64,000 nt of DNA from Lutimaribacter degradans (GCF_023703375.1 NZ_JAMQGO010000009.1:1-64000), one strand, 5' to 3'; counted from the first letter of the stretch, positions 8,029 to 16,691 are shown. The notes: generated from the letters alone by a model not told the origin. Numbers and translations: made by a program.

Positions 8029-8276
8029 CTTGCGATCCTCGTAGTATCCCAATGTTTCGTGCGGCGGCAGGCAGACACCCGAACCGGCAAGCCAGGGTCA
8101 CCACCCATTCCATGCGCAATCCCGGCAAGGACAGTGGCCGCGAAAGTTACCCGCTTTTCCCATGTGACGGCATTTCCATCAATCATGGAATCACGCTGTC
8201 CCCGCTCAAGCGGGGCAAGGCACCCTCGCGTCTCGACAAAAGGTGCAACCGAGATTTGGCCCACAGGCCATCTGTG
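8029..8276. other. Gap between the FAH-like and MarR genes
   Basis: There is no convincing gene here. Visible are a small inverted repeat TTCCAT-N5-ATGGAA (8174-8190) and a GC hairpin CCCCGCT-N2-AGCGGGG (8200-8215) without a T-tract. Either could be an operator or a weak terminator behind the MarR gene. Confidence 0.3.
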
Positions 8277-8783
8277 TCACGCGTGCTCTTGCGTGACCAG
8301 AAGCCGCTCGTTGTGGTCAATCAGACGGCCAAGCATATCCAGAAGGTCCGCACATTCCTTCGCGCTCAGAACTTCGGTCATCACTTCGTTGCGATAGGCG
8401 ATGTAGGACAGCGCGCGATCATGAATCGCGCGACCCTCAGCGGTGGGAACGAGGTCAACCTGTCGTCCATCTTCAAGCGAGGGATAACTTTTCAGCAAAC
8501 CACGCTCGACAAGGGTGCGCACGACGCGGCTCAATTGCCCCTTGTCGATCAGCAATTGTCCGCGGACCTCGGAAAATGCCGCGGTACCCGCAGCCGTGAC
8601 AAGCCCAAGAACACGCCACTCGTTGACCCGCAGCCCAAGCTCTTCTTGAAAAAACAAGCTGCCCACGCGTTCATTGATCGCCGCCATCCGCGCAATGCGG
8701 AAACTCAACGCGTCACGGATAGACCGGATCGGGGGATGCAACCGCTTCGCCGCGATTCCTGACCTTGGGATCGTTTTCCGCAT
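8277..8783 (-). CDS. MarR-family transcriptional regulator
   Basis: This 168-residue MarR protein has helix LRVNEWRVLGLV, recognition region LLIDKGQLSRVVRTLVERGLL, wing SLEDGRQVDLVPTAEG, and a C-terminal dimerisation helix. The start at 8783 has AAGGAAGG upstream. It is probably not the regulator of the 3-kb operon, being divergent in sequence with a different operator. It likely controls itself and perhaps the FAH-like gene downstream. A perfect AT-rich palindrome covers its promoter (8837-8858), typical of MarR autorepression. The effector is unknown. An aromatic intermediate would fit the neighbourhood. Confidence 0.85.
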   Translation of the reverse strand: MRKTIPRSGIAAKRLHPPIRSIRDALSFRIARMAAINERVGSLFFQEELGLRVNEWRVLGLVTAAGTAAFSEVRGQLLIDKGQLSRVVRTLVERGLLKSYPSLEDGRQVDLVPTAEGRAIHDRALSYIAYRNEVMTEVLSAKECADLLDMLGRLIDHNERLLVTQEHA

Positions 8784-8836
8784 TCTTACCTTCCTTTTTC
8801 CGGCAAGGGATAGGCCAATTGTTGACCACGTCTACT

Positions 8837-8858
8837 ATTTTTAATGATTATTAAAAAT
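8837..8858. promoter_or_regulatory. Perfect palindrome over the MarR promoter, probable autoregulatory operator
   Basis: ATTTTTAAT-N4-ATTAAAAAT has 9-base perfect arms. It lies 54-75 bases upstream of the MarR start at 8783 and covers the likely -10 box. Confidence 0.65.
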
Positions 8859-8874
8859 GGAATGAATGCATCAA
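8847..8874 (-). promoter_or_regulatory. Promoter of the second MarR gene
   Basis: Read leftward, TTGATG (8869-8874) and AATAAT (8847-8852) are 16 bases apart. The -10 box lies inside the palindrome at 8837-8858. Confidence 0.45.
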
Positions 8875-8962
8875 GAAAAAATCACCAGCGCTGCGAGGCT
8901 CAAGGAATGATCCGCGCATGCCCGACGCATACTTTCAATGAGATAACCGAACGGGTCAGGGC

Positions 8963-10219
8963 CTATCGTACAAGGATGGCGCGGAAATCGTTCACATTCG
9001 TGCCCGTGGGGCCGGGGGCAAACAACGCGCCGATGGCCGCGAAGGCGCTGTAGGCGTCATTGTCGGCCAATGCCTGGGCCGGGTCGATCCCGGCCGCCCG
9101 CATGTCGGCAGCCGTGCGGCCATCGGCAAAGGCACCGGCGTTATCCTCCGAGCCATCGATACCGTCGGTATCGGCCGCCAGCGCGGTGAGTCCATCACAA
9201 CCCTCTATCGCCATTGCAAAGGCGAGCAGAAATTCGGTATTTCGGCCACCACGCCCGTTGCCGCGCAAGGTGACGGTGGTTTCACCACCCGAAAGGATCA
9301 GCGCGGGCCGGGCAAAGGGGCGCCCCTTGCGCGCAACCTCTTTCGCGATGGCCGCATGAACTCGGGCCACCTCGCGCGCCTCACCCTCGATCGCATCAGA
9401 CAGGATGTGCGCGGCAAGCCCGTGATCGGCGGCCAAGGCCGCCGCTTCAAGCGATTGCGCGGCGGAGGCAATCACCGTCACGCGGTCGCGCGCGAAAGCC
9501 GGGTCATCGGGCTGCGGGGCGTCTTCGGGCGACTCCGCGATAAATTTCGCCAGCCGGTCAGGCAGCGCGATGGAATAATCGCGCAGCGCCGCGCGGGCGC
9601 TGTCTCGGTTGGCGGTGTCGGGCACGGTGGGGCCGCTGGCCACCTGCGCCGGGTCGTCGCCCGGCACGTCAGACACGATCAGGCTGACAACCTGCGCGGG
9701 GTGGGCTGCCGCGGCAAGCCGCCCGCCTTTCAGGCGCGAAACCTGTTTGCGAATGGCGTTCATCGCGCCGATCGGTGCGCCGCTGCGCAGCAATGTCTCG
9801 TTCAGCGCCTGCTCGTCTTCCAGTGTCAGCCCGTCCGGCGGGGCCGGCAACAGGGCCGAACCGCCACCACAGATCAGCGCCACCACGAGGTCGTCAGGGC
9901 CAAGCCCCTGCACCGCGTCGAACAGCGCCTGGGCGGCCTTCATGCCGGCGGCATCGGGCACCGGGTGCGCCGCCTCCAACACGCGAATGGCCCGTGTGGG
10001 GCAGGCATAACCGTATCGGGTGACAACCACGCCTTCGCAGGGGCCATCCCATAGGGTTTCGAACGCCGCGGCCATCTGCGCGGCACCCTTCCCGGCGCCC
10101 ACCACCACCGTGCGACCCCTTGGCGGTCGGGGAAGATGGGGGCGCAACGCGCGGGCCGGGTCGGCCGCGGCCACGGCTGCCTCGAAAAGGCGTGTCAGCA
10201 AAGCGCGATCATCTGTCAT
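8963..10219 (-). CDS. Glycerate 2-kinase (MOFRL / TtuD-GckA family)
   Basis: This 418-residue two-domain class II glycerate kinase would phosphorylate D-glycerate with ATP, linking glyoxylate, tartrate or serine-cycle carbon to glycolysis. The N-terminal domain has VVVGAGKGAAQMAAAFE and ALICGGGSALLPAP. The C-terminal MOFRL domain has LILSGGETTVTLRGNGRGGRNTEFLLAFA and ALAADTDGIDGSEDNAGAF. Older annotation calls this family hydroxypyruvate reductase (TtuD), which is the usual mislabel. The start at 10219 faces tpa across a 179-base divergent region. It ends just before the MarR operator region and appears monocistronic. Confidence 0.9.
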   Translation of the reverse strand: MTDDRALLTRLFEAAVAAADPARALRPHLPRPPRGRTVVVGAGKGAAQMAAAFETLWDGPCEGVVVTRYGYACPTRAIRVLEAAHPVPDAAGMKAAQALFDAVQGLGPDDLVVALICGGGSALLPAPPDGLTLEDEQALNETLLRSGAPIGAMNAIRKQVSRLKGGRLAAAAHPAQVVSLIVSDVPGDDPAQVASGPTVPDTANRDSARAALRDYSIALPDRLAKFIAESPEDAPQPDDPAFARDRVTVIASAAQSLEAAALAADHGLAAHILSDAIEGEAREVARVHAAIAKEVARKGRPFARPALILSGGETTVTLRGNGRGGRNTEFLLAFAMAIEGCDGLTALAADTDGIDGSEDNAGAFADGRTAADMRAAGIDPAQALADNDAYSAFAAIGALFAPGPTGTNVNDFRAILVR

Positions 10220-10276
10220 GCACGCACCCTAGCGGCATGGGCATCCAGGGGCCAGAACATGCGTAGACAAACAGAA

Positions 10277-10309
10277 CTGGCTTCATGCGACAGGGCAATC
10301 TGGACCTAT
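10277..10309 (+). promoter_or_regulatory. CTGG direct repeat upstream of tpa, candidate TauR site
   Basis: CTGGCTTCAT (10277) and CTGGACCTAT (10300) are direct repeats 23 bases apart, 90-122 bases before the tpa start. A similar pair with the same spacing precedes xsc. TauR of Rhodobacter capsulatus is known to bind direct repeats ahead of tpa. Confidence 0.5.
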
Positions 10310-10398
10310 TTTTATCTGTCCGGGCAAGATGTGATACGATAAAGCCGAAAACGCGCGGATGGCGCGCGACCACCCTTCTGATATTGCCGGAGCGCCAA

Positions 10399-11790
10399 AT
10401 GGACGGAACCTTTGACAACGACCTTTCGAAAATCGTCGACATGGATCGCGCCCATGTCTGGCACCACCTGACCCAGCACAAACCGTTCGAGACAGGCGCA
10501 CCGCGCGTGATCGTCGAGGGCAAGGGCATCCATGTCTGGGACCAACACGGCAAGAAACATCTCGATGCCGTTTCGGGTGGCGTCTGGACTGTGAACGTCG
10601 GCTATGGCCGCGAATCAATTGCCGATGCCGTGCGCGACCAGCTGATCAAGATGAACTATTTCGCGGGCTCGACCGGCTCGATCCCCGGGGCGCTTTTTTC
10701 CGAGCGACTGATTGCAAAGATGCCGGGCATGAGCCGCGTGTACTACACCAACTCGGGCTCAGAGGCGAACGAGAAGGCGTTCAAGATGATCCGCCAGATC
10801 GCGCATAAGCGGTATGGCGGGAAAAAGCGCAAGATCCTGTATCGCGACCGCGATTACCACGGCTCGACCATCGGCGCGATGAGCGCGGGCGGCCAGGACG
10901 AGCGGAACGAACAATACGGCCCCTTCTCGCCCGATTTCATTCGCGTGCCGCATTGCATGGAATATCGCAAGCATGAACAGGATGGCGCCCCCGACGAGAA
11001 CTATGGCGAATGGGCGGCCGAGCAGATCGAACAGGTCATTCTGCGCGAAGGCCCAGACACCGTGGGCGGACTGTGCCTTGAGCCGGTGACCGCCGGCGGC
11101 GGTGTCATCACTCCGCCCGAAGGGTATTGGCAGAAGGTGCAGGAGATTTGCCGCAAATACGACATCCTTCTGCATATCGACGAGGTGGTGTGCGGCGTGG
11201 GCCGGACCGGCACGGAATGGTTCGGCTATCAGCATTACGGGGTTCAGCCCGACCTGGTGACCATGGCCAAGGGCGTTGCCAGTGGCTATGCCGCCATCGC
11301 GTGCTGCGTCACCACCGAGGCGGTGTTCGAAATGTTCAAGGACGACGCTGCCGACCCGATGGATTACTTCCGTGACATATCCACCTTTGGCGGCTGCACG
11401 GCCGGGCCCGCCGCGGCGCTGGAAAACATGCGCATCATCGAGGACGAGGGCCTTTTGGAAAACACCACAGCGATGGGCGACTACATGCTGGACCAGCTTA
11501 ACGTGCTGAAGGAAAAGCACAAAGTGGTCGGTGACGTGCGCGGCAAGGGCCTGTTCTTGGGCGCCGAACTGGTGGCCGACCGTGACACGAAAGAGCCGGT
11601 GGATGAAAAGCTGGCGCAAAAGGTGGTGGCCGAATGCAACGCCCAGGCGGTGATCATCGGCGTGACAAACCGCTCGATCCCCGGCAAGAACAACACGCTG
11701 TGCTACAGCCCGGCGCTGATCGCCACCAAGGACCATATCGACGAAATCATCGCCGCGACTGACACGGCGCTGACCCGCGTTTTCGGCTGA
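10399..11790 (+). CDS. tpa: Taurine:pyruvate aminotransferase
   Basis: This 463-residue class III PLP aminotransferase would convert taurine and pyruvate to sulfoacetaldehyde and alanine. Motifs: YYTNSGSEANEKAFKM (phosphate binding), YHGSTIGAMS, LHIDEVVCGVGRTG, and the Schiff-base lysine in MAKGVASGYAAIA. The start at ATG 10399 follows CGGAG. The longer frame upstream runs through the TauR-type repeats and is rejected. The assignment over other class III enzymes rests on neighbours: tauR, xsc, a TauE-type exporter and soeABC follow on the same strand. An intrinsic terminator follows at 11815, so tpa is its own transcription unit. Confidence 0.88.
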   Translation: MDGTFDNDLSKIVDMDRAHVWHHLTQHKPFETGAPRVIVEGKGIHVWDQHGKKHLDAVSGGVWTVNVGYGRESIADAVRDQLIKMNYFAGSTGSIPGALFSERLIAKMPGMSRVYYTNSGSEANEKAFKMIRQIAHKRYGGKKRKILYRDRDYHGSTIGAMSAGGQDERNEQYGPFSPDFIRVPHCMEYRKHEQDGAPDENYGEWAAEQIEQVILREGPDTVGGLCLEPVTAGGGVITPPEGYWQKVQEICRKYDILLHIDEVVCGVGRTGTEWFGYQHYGVQPDLVTMAKGVASGYAAIACCVTTEAVFEMFKDDAADPMDYFRDISTFGGCTAGPAAALENMRIIEDEGLLENTTAMGDYMLDQLNVLKEKHKVVGDVRGKGLFLGAELVADRDTKEPVDEKLAQKVVAECNAQAVIIGVTNRSIPGKNNTLCYSPALIATKDHIDEIIAATDTALTRVFG

Positions 11791-11814
11791 GACTTTACCT
11801 CTTCCAGCCATCCT

Positions 11815-11847
11815 GCCCGCCGTGCCACTGCACGGCGGGCTTTTTCT
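11815..11847 (+). terminator. Intrinsic terminator of tpa
   Basis: GCCCGCCGTGC (11815-11825), 4-base loop, GCACGGCGGGC (11830-11840), then TTTTTCT. This is a textbook rho-independent terminator 24 bases after the tpa stop. Confidence 0.9.
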
Positions 11848-11880
11848 TGCGCGACCTCAACCAACTGTTTTCAAACAGAT

Positions 11881-12228
11881 CTACACACCATGCGCTTCGC
11901 GGCTGTCTGCGGGGGCCTGTGCCCGCTCTTCCATCCCGTAATCTCGGATGACACCGGCCACGCGCAGGCGGTAGCCCGCGAACATCACGTCGCGCCCGGC
12001 CTGCTGTGCGCCGCGGTGCTGCGGCAGGTTGCGCCATGCCTCAAGCGCTGCCTCGTCTTCCCAAAAGGATAGTGACAGCAACTTGCCGGGCGTGGTCAGG
12101 CTTTCGAACCTTTCGACGCTGATGAAGCCCGGGATGCTCTCTGCCAGGGGCCGCATCTTGGCGGCCATGTCCAGGTATGGGTCGAGCTGGTTTTCGGCGG
12201 GGTGTACTTCGAATATGACGGCGATCAT
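11881..12228 (-). CDS. Antibiotic biosynthesis monooxygenase (ABM)-domain protein
   Basis: This 115-residue single-domain protein of the dimeric alpha/beta ferredoxin-like ABM superfamily begins MIAVIFEVHPAENQLDPYLDMAAKMRPLAESIPGFISVERFES. It continues with LLSLSFWEDEAALEAWRNLPQH, the usual ABM core. The start at 12228 has GAGGGACAC upstream. The frame extending to 12336 lacks a ribosome site. It sits between tpa and tauR but on the opposite strand, divergent from tauR. Members range from heme-degrading to quinol monooxygenases and many have no known activity. No catalytic call is made. A link to taurine use is only positional. Confidence 0.75.
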   Translation of the reverse strand: MIAVIFEVHPAENQLDPYLDMAAKMRPLAESIPGFISVERFESLTTPGKLLSLSFWEDEAALEAWRNLPQHRGAQQAGRDVMFAGYRLRVAGVIRDYGMEERAQAPADSREAHGV

Positions 12229-12359
12229 GTGTCCCTCGGGGTTGGTGGCAGTGCCAGTGTGGGAAAGGGCCACCTGATCAGCAACCATATATTTATACAA
12301 CTCGTAAATATGCAGAAACCGCGCGTTTTCCGGCACAAACCGCGCACCGTGTTATAATG

Positions 12360-12385
12360 CCAGTTTACCGCACGAATATATCCAG
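12360..12385 (-). promoter_or_regulatory. CTGG direct repeat in the tauR / ABM divergent region
   Basis: On the minus strand CTGGATATA and CTGGCATTAT are direct repeats 22 bases apart (CCAG at 12360-12363 and 12382-12385). The pair lies immediately ahead of the tauR start, so binding there would suit autorepression by a MocR-type regulator. Confidence 0.4.
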
Positions 12386-12399
12386 TTAGCGTGCCACGC

Positions 12400-13854
12400 A
12401 TGGCGATCTCGGTGGAAAATTTCTTTCTTGATCCGCGCAGCGACGCGACGCTGCAATCGCGCATCCAGCAGATGATCGCGCAAGGCATCCTGTCGGGCCG
12501 GTTCCGGCGCGGCGAAAAGCTGCCGTCAAGCCGCAAGCTGGCCGCCCACCTGGGCGTGAGCCGGATCACCGTTACCCTGGCCTATACCGAGCTTGTCGCC
12601 TCGGACTACCTGACCGCGCGGGGGCGTTCGGGCTATTACGTGTCGGAGAACGCGCCCGAGCCACTGCCCCCCACCCAGTCAATGGTGGTCGAGGATCGTG
12701 TTGACTGGGTGCGCGCCATCGGCCAGCGGTTTACCGGCGGGGCAGCCCCGGAAAAACCGCAGGACTGGGCGCGCTACCGCTATCCGTTCATCTATGGGCA
12801 GACGGATTCCACGCTGTTCGATCACGCCAACTGGCGTCTTTGCGCGGTGCAGGCGCTGGGGCAAAAGGATTTCGCCGCCCTGACGGCAGACCAGTATGAC
12901 CAGGACGATCCGAAACTGGTCGAGTTCATCGCCCGCCACACCTTGCCCCGGCGCGGCATCATCGCGGAACCTGCACAGATTCTTGTAACGATGGGCGCGC
13001 AGAACGCGCTGTGGCTGGCGGCCCAGGTGCTGCTGACGCAGCGCCGGCGCGCCGCGGTCGAAGACCCCTGTTACCCCGCCCTGCGCGATGTGCTGATGCA
13101 GTCACGTTGTCACATGTCGCCGGTGCCGGTCGATGCGGACGGGTTGCCGCCCGACCGCGTCCCCGACGGCACCGACGTGATTTTCACCACGCCCTCGCAC
13201 CAGTCGCCCACGTCGGCAACCATGCCGCTGGCCCGCCGCCACGCATTGCTGGAACGTGCCCGCGCGATGGACGCGCTGATCGTCGAGGATGACTACGAGT
13301 TCGAGATGGCCTTTCTGCGCAAACCTTCGCCCGCGCTCAAGTCGCTGGATCGCGACGGGCGCGTGATCTATGTCGGCAGCTTTTCCAAGTCGCTGTTTCC
13401 GGGGTTGCGGCTGGGTTATCTTGTGGGGTCGGCCCCGTTCATCCGCGAAGCACGCGCCCTGCGCGCAAGCGTGCTGCGCCATCCGCCGGGGCTGATGCAG
13501 CGCGCGGCGGCCTATTTCCTGTCGCTGGGCCATTACGACGCGCTGATCCGGCGCACCGCCCACGCCTATGCCGAACGCCGCCGCGTGATGGAGGCGGCGA
13601 TGGCCGAGCATGGCCTGTCTATCGCCGGGCGCGGCGCGCATGGCGGATCTAGCTTCTGGATGGAGGCGCCCGACGGGGTGGACACCGCCCGGCTGGCCGC
13701 AAGGTTGCGTGACAATGATGTGCTGATCGAACCGGGGCAGCCCTTTTTTGCCAGGGATGACCCGCCGCGCAACTTTTACCGGCTGGCCTATTCCTCGATT
13801 CCCGCGGCGCGCATCCCCGAGGGCGTGGCACGAATTGCCGCAGCCATAAGATAG
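12400..13854 (+). CDS. tauR: TauR, MocR-type (GntR-aminotransferase) regulator of taurine use
   Basis: This 484-residue fusion protein has an N-terminal GntR winged helix (about residues 10-80: GILSGRFRRGEKLPSSRKLAAHLGVSRITVTLAYTEL) joined to a class I aminotransferase-like PLP domain. The Schiff-base lysine is retained in GSFSKSLFPGLRLGY. The start at ATG 12400 is preferred over GTG 12391. Family knowledge: TauR activates tpa in response to taurine in Rhodobacter capsulatus and binds direct repeats. Its position between tpa and xsc matches that role. CTGG direct repeats upstream of tpa, tauR and xsc are candidate sites. Acts in the cytoplasm, probably sensing an aldimine of PLP with taurine. 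Confidence 0.88.
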   Translation: MAISVENFFLDPRSDATLQSRIQQMIAQGILSGRFRRGEKLPSSRKLAAHLGVSRITVTLAYTELVASDYLTARGRSGYYVSENAPEPLPPTQSMVVEDRVDWVRAIGQRFTGGAAPEKPQDWARYRYPFIYGQTDSTLFDHANWRLCAVQALGQKDFAALTADQYDQDDPKLVEFIARHTLPRRGIIAEPAQILVTMGAQNALWLAAQVLLTQRRRAAVEDPCYPALRDVLMQSRCHMSPVPVDADGLPPDRVPDGTDVIFTTPSHQSPTSATMPLARRHALLERARAMDALIVEDDYEFEMAFLRKPSPALKSLDRDGRVIYVGSFSKSLFPGLRLGYLVGSAPFIREARALRASVLRHPPGLMQRAAAYFLSLGHYDALIRRTAHAYAERRRVMEAAMAEHGLSIAGRGAHGGSSFWMEAPDGVDTARLAARLRDNDVLIEPGQPFFARDDPPRNFYRLAYSSIPAARIPEGVARIAAAIR

Positions 13855-13882
13855 GCCATGCCAGTACCGGCGCCCGCCCGAT

Positions 13883-13916
13883 CTGGCCATATCCCGCCAC
13901 ACCATCTGGCCCTATC
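13883..13916 (+). promoter_or_regulatory. CTGG direct repeat upstream of xsc, candidate TauR site
   Basis: CTGGCCATATC (13883) and CTGGCCCTATC (13906) are near-identical 11-base direct repeats exactly 23 bases apart, 80-113 bases before the xsc start. This is the best-conserved of the three pairs. Confidence 0.6.
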
Positions 13917-13995
13917 ACACCCCCCGCCAGCCGTTACCCTGTGCGCCAGCCGGGCGCAGTGCCCGAATCCCACGACCCCAGCCGGAGACCAGCCG

Positions 13996-15768
13996 ATGAA
14001 GATGACCACCGAAGAAGCCTTTGTGAAAGTGTTGCAGATGCATGGGATCGAACATGCGTTCGGCATCATCGGCTCGGCCTTCATGCCCATTTCCGATCTC
14101 TTCCCACGCGCCGGCATCACCTTCTGGGATTGCGCGCATGAAGGCTCGGGCGGGATGATGGCCGATGGCTATACCCGCGCATCTGGCAAGATGAGCATGA
14201 TGATCGCCCAGAACGGCCCCGGCATCACCAATTTCGTGACCGCCGTGAAAACCGCCTACTGGAACCACACGCCGCTTTTGCTGGTCACACCGCAGGCCGC
14301 CAACAAGACCATCGGCCAGGGCGGGTTCCAGGAGGTCGAACAGATGAAACTGTTCGAGGACATGGTCGCCTACCAGGAAGAGGTGCGCGACCCGTCGCGC
14401 GTGGCCGAGGTGCTCAACCGCGTGATTCTCAATGCCCGCCGCGCCAGCGCGCCCGCGCAAATCAACATGCCGCGCGATTTCTGGACCAGGGTGATCGATA
14501 TCGACCTGCCCGAGATCGTCGAATTCGAGCGGCCCGCGGGCGGTGAAACGGCGCTCGAAAAAGCGGCCGCGCTGCTGGAGGGAGCGAAATTCCCGGTGAT
14601 CCTGAACGGCGCGGGCGTGGTACTGGGCGGCGCGATCCCCGCCACCATCGAACTGGCCGAGAAACTGGGCGCGCCGGTTTGCGTGGGCTACCAGCACAAC
14701 GACGCCTTTCCCGGCAGCCACCCGCAATTTGCCGGGCCGCTGGGGTATAACGGGTCGAAGGCTGGGATGGAACTGATCGCGCAGGCCGATGTCGTGCTGT
14801 GCCTTGGCACCCGGCTCAACCCGTTTTCGACCTTGCCGGGCTATGGCATCGACTATTGGCCCAAGAAGGCCGAGATCATCCAGGTCGATATCAACCCCGA
14901 CCGTATCGGCCTGACGAAAAAGGTTGGCGTGGGTATCGTGGGTGACGCCAAGAAGGTGGCCGAGGCGCTGAACGCCAGGCTGCCCGAGGCCGACGACGCC
15001 GCGAAACGCGACAGGCTGGCGCTGATCGGCAAGACGAAATCGGCCTGGGCGCAGCAACTGGCCAGCATGGACCACGAAGAAGACGACCCCGGCACCACCT
15101 GGAACCAGCGCGCCCGAGATGCGAAACCGGACTGGATGAGCCCCCGCATGGCGTGGCGGGCGATACAGTCGGCGCTGCCGCGCGAAGCGATCATTTCCAG
15201 CGACATCGGCAACAACTGCGCCATCGGCAACGCCTACCCCGCCTTCGAGGAGGGCCGGAAATACCTGGCGCCCGGCCTGTTCGGCCCCTGCGGCTATGGC
15301 CTGCCGTCGATCGTCGGCGCCAAGATCGGCTGCCCCGACGTGCCGGTGGTGGGCTTTGCGGGCGACGGCGCCTTTGGCATCGCGGTGACCGAGCTGACGG
15401 CCATCGGCCGCCCCGAATGGCCCGCGATCACGATGGTCGTGTTCCGCAACTACCAGTGGGGCGCGGAAAAGCGGAACTCGACCTTGTGGTATGACGACAA
15501 TTTCGTGGGCACCGAGTTGGACGACACCGTGAGCTATGCCGGAATCGCCACGGCCTGCGGCCTGCAAGGCGTGCAGGCGCGCACGATGGACGAGCTGCAG
15601 GCGGCATTGTCAAAGGCCATCGACAACCAGATGAACCATGGCAAGACCACGTTGATAGAAGCGTTGATCAACCAGGAACTGGGCGAGCCGTTCCGCCGCG
15701 ACGCGATGACCAAGCCGGTTGAAGTGGCGGGCATCGACCCCGCCGACATGCGCCCGCAAACGGTTTGA
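13996..15768 (+). CDS. xsc: Sulfoacetaldehyde acetyltransferase
   Basis: This 590-residue thiamine-diphosphate enzyme would convert sulfoacetaldehyde and phosphate to acetyl phosphate and sulfite. The N-terminal Pyr domain has HGIEHAFGIIGSAFMPISDLFPRAG with the activating glutamate in AHEGSGGMMADGY. The C-terminal PP domain has the ThDP/Mg motif VGFAGDGAFGIAVTELTAIGRPEWPAITMVVFRN. Length matches Xsc. The start at ATG 13996 follows CCGGAG. The upstream frame covers the promoter repeats. A phosphate acetyltransferase, often linked to xsc, is not present nearby and must be encoded elsewhere. Followed by two strong hairpins and then the TauE-type exporter. Confidence 0.92.
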   Translation: MKMTTEEAFVKVLQMHGIEHAFGIIGSAFMPISDLFPRAGITFWDCAHEGSGGMMADGYTRASGKMSMMIAQNGPGITNFVTAVKTAYWNHTPLLLVTPQAANKTIGQGGFQEVEQMKLFEDMVAYQEEVRDPSRVAEVLNRVILNARRASAPAQINMPRDFWTRVIDIDLPEIVEFERPAGGETALEKAAALLEGAKFPVILNGAGVVLGGAIPATIELAEKLGAPVCVGYQHNDAFPGSHPQFAGPLGYNGSKAGMELIAQADVVLCLGTRLNPFSTLPGYGIDYWPKKAEIIQVDINPDRIGLTKKVGVGIVGDAKKVAEALNARLPEADDAAKRDRLALIGKTKSAWAQQLASMDHEEDDPGTTWNQRARDAKPDWMSPRMAWRAIQSALPREAIISSDIGNNCAIGNAYPAFEEGRKYLAPGLFGPCGYGLPSIVGAKIGCPDVPVVGFAGDGAFGIAVTELTAIGRPEWPAITMVVFRNYQWGAEKRNSTLWYDDNFVGTELDDTVSYAGIATACGLQGVQARTMDELQAALSKAIDNQMNHGKTTLIEALINQELGEPFRRDAMTKPVEVAGIDPADMRPQTV

Positions 15769-15773
15769 GGGGG

Positions 15774-15829
15774 GCAAACTCCATCAGGATGGAGTTTGCG
15801 CGCGTTTCCTTGAAAGAAACGCGCGTTTT
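15774..15829 (+). terminator. Double hairpin between xsc and tauE
   Basis: The first hairpin is GCAAACTCCAT-N4-ATGGAGTTTGC (15774-15799). The second is CGCGCGTTTC-N7-GAAACGCGCG (15799-15825), followed by TTTTC. The second looks like a terminator and the first could block 3' exonucleases. Together they probably end or attenuate the xsc transcript. Confidence 0.75.
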
Positions 15830-15910
15830 CGCCGTTTCCAGCGTCAATGGCCAGGCTCCCAGGGTTTGGGTGGCCCGGAGCACGCGGCTGGAACGGCGGG
15901 GCATTGCGCG

Positions 15911-16660
15911 ATGATGGCGCAGCTTGATCTTTCAAGCGGGTTGCTGACCTGGTTGGTGGTGGTCGTGTTTCTTGCCGGCATGGTACGCGGGTTCACGGGC
16001 TTTGCCGCCTCGGCCACGATCATGGCGTTGGCGACCGTCTGGATCGCGCCGATCGACCTTATTCCGATCTGCCTGCTGCTGGAGCTGACGGCCTCGGCGT
16101 TGCTGATGCGGGGCGGGTTTGGCGATGCCGACAAGCCGCTGGCCCTGACGCTGGTGGGCATGGGCCTTGTGGGCGTGCCGCTGGGGCTGGCGCTGACAAA
16201 GACGCTGGACCCGGATGTTTCACGCATGATCGCGCTGGCGCTGGTGGCGGTGCTGGCCACGATGCAACTGCTGCGAATCCCGTTGCCGATTGGCCGGGGC
16301 CGCGCGGGCGCGGCGGCGGTGGGCCTGCTGGCCGGCGTGGTAAACGGGCTGGCCTCGATCGGCGGGCTGGTGCATGCGCTATACATCATGGCGCGCAACC
16401 TGCCGCCCCGCAGCATGCGCGGCACGATGATCGTGATCATCACCATCGGCGGGACGATCACGTTTTTCTGGCAGGTCGTGCTGGGCATCCTGACGACACA
16501 GGCAACGCTGCGCTACGGCGTGCTGCTGGTGCCGTTCGTGGCCGGTCTGGCGCTGGGGCGGCATTATTTCACACCCGAGACCGAACAGCATTACCGGCCC
16601 GTCTGCCTGACCCTCCTGGTGGTTTTGGCAGCACTCGGGCTTGTTCGCCAGGTCATGTGA
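15911..16660 (+). CDS. tauE: TauE/SafE-family sulfite exporter
   Basis: This protein of about 249 residues is of the TSUP family with about eight hydrophobic segments. The first begins after MMAQLDLSSGLLTW and carries the family motif AGMVRGFTGFAASATIMA. The second half repeats it as AAVGLLAGVVNGLASIGG. Start is at the paired ATGs 15911/15914. TSUP proteins in taurine clusters export sulfite across the inner membrane. Its position directly after xsc (sulfite producer) and 31 bases before soeA (sulfite oxidiser) supports that. Export and internal oxidation would be alternative ways to clear toxic sulfite. Confidence 0.82.
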   Translation: MMAQLDLSSGLLTWLVVVVFLAGMVRGFTGFAASATIMALATVWIAPIDLIPICLLLELTASALLMRGGFGDADKPLALTLVGMGLVGVPLGLALTKTLDPDVSRMIALALVAVLATMQLLRIPLPIGRGRAGAAAVGLLAGVVNGLASIGGLVHALYIMARNLPPRSMRGTMIVIITIGGTITFFWQVVLGILTTQATLRYGVLLVPFVAGLALGRHYFTPETEQHYRPVCLTLLVVLAALGLVRQVM

Positions 16661-16691
16661 CGCGATAGTGCCGGGGAACAGGGAGAACATC

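Noticed and set aside
8200..8215. GC hairpin behind the second MarR gene as an intrinsic terminator
   Set aside because: No T-tract follows on either strand and the loop is only two bases. Kept only as a note in the gap entry.
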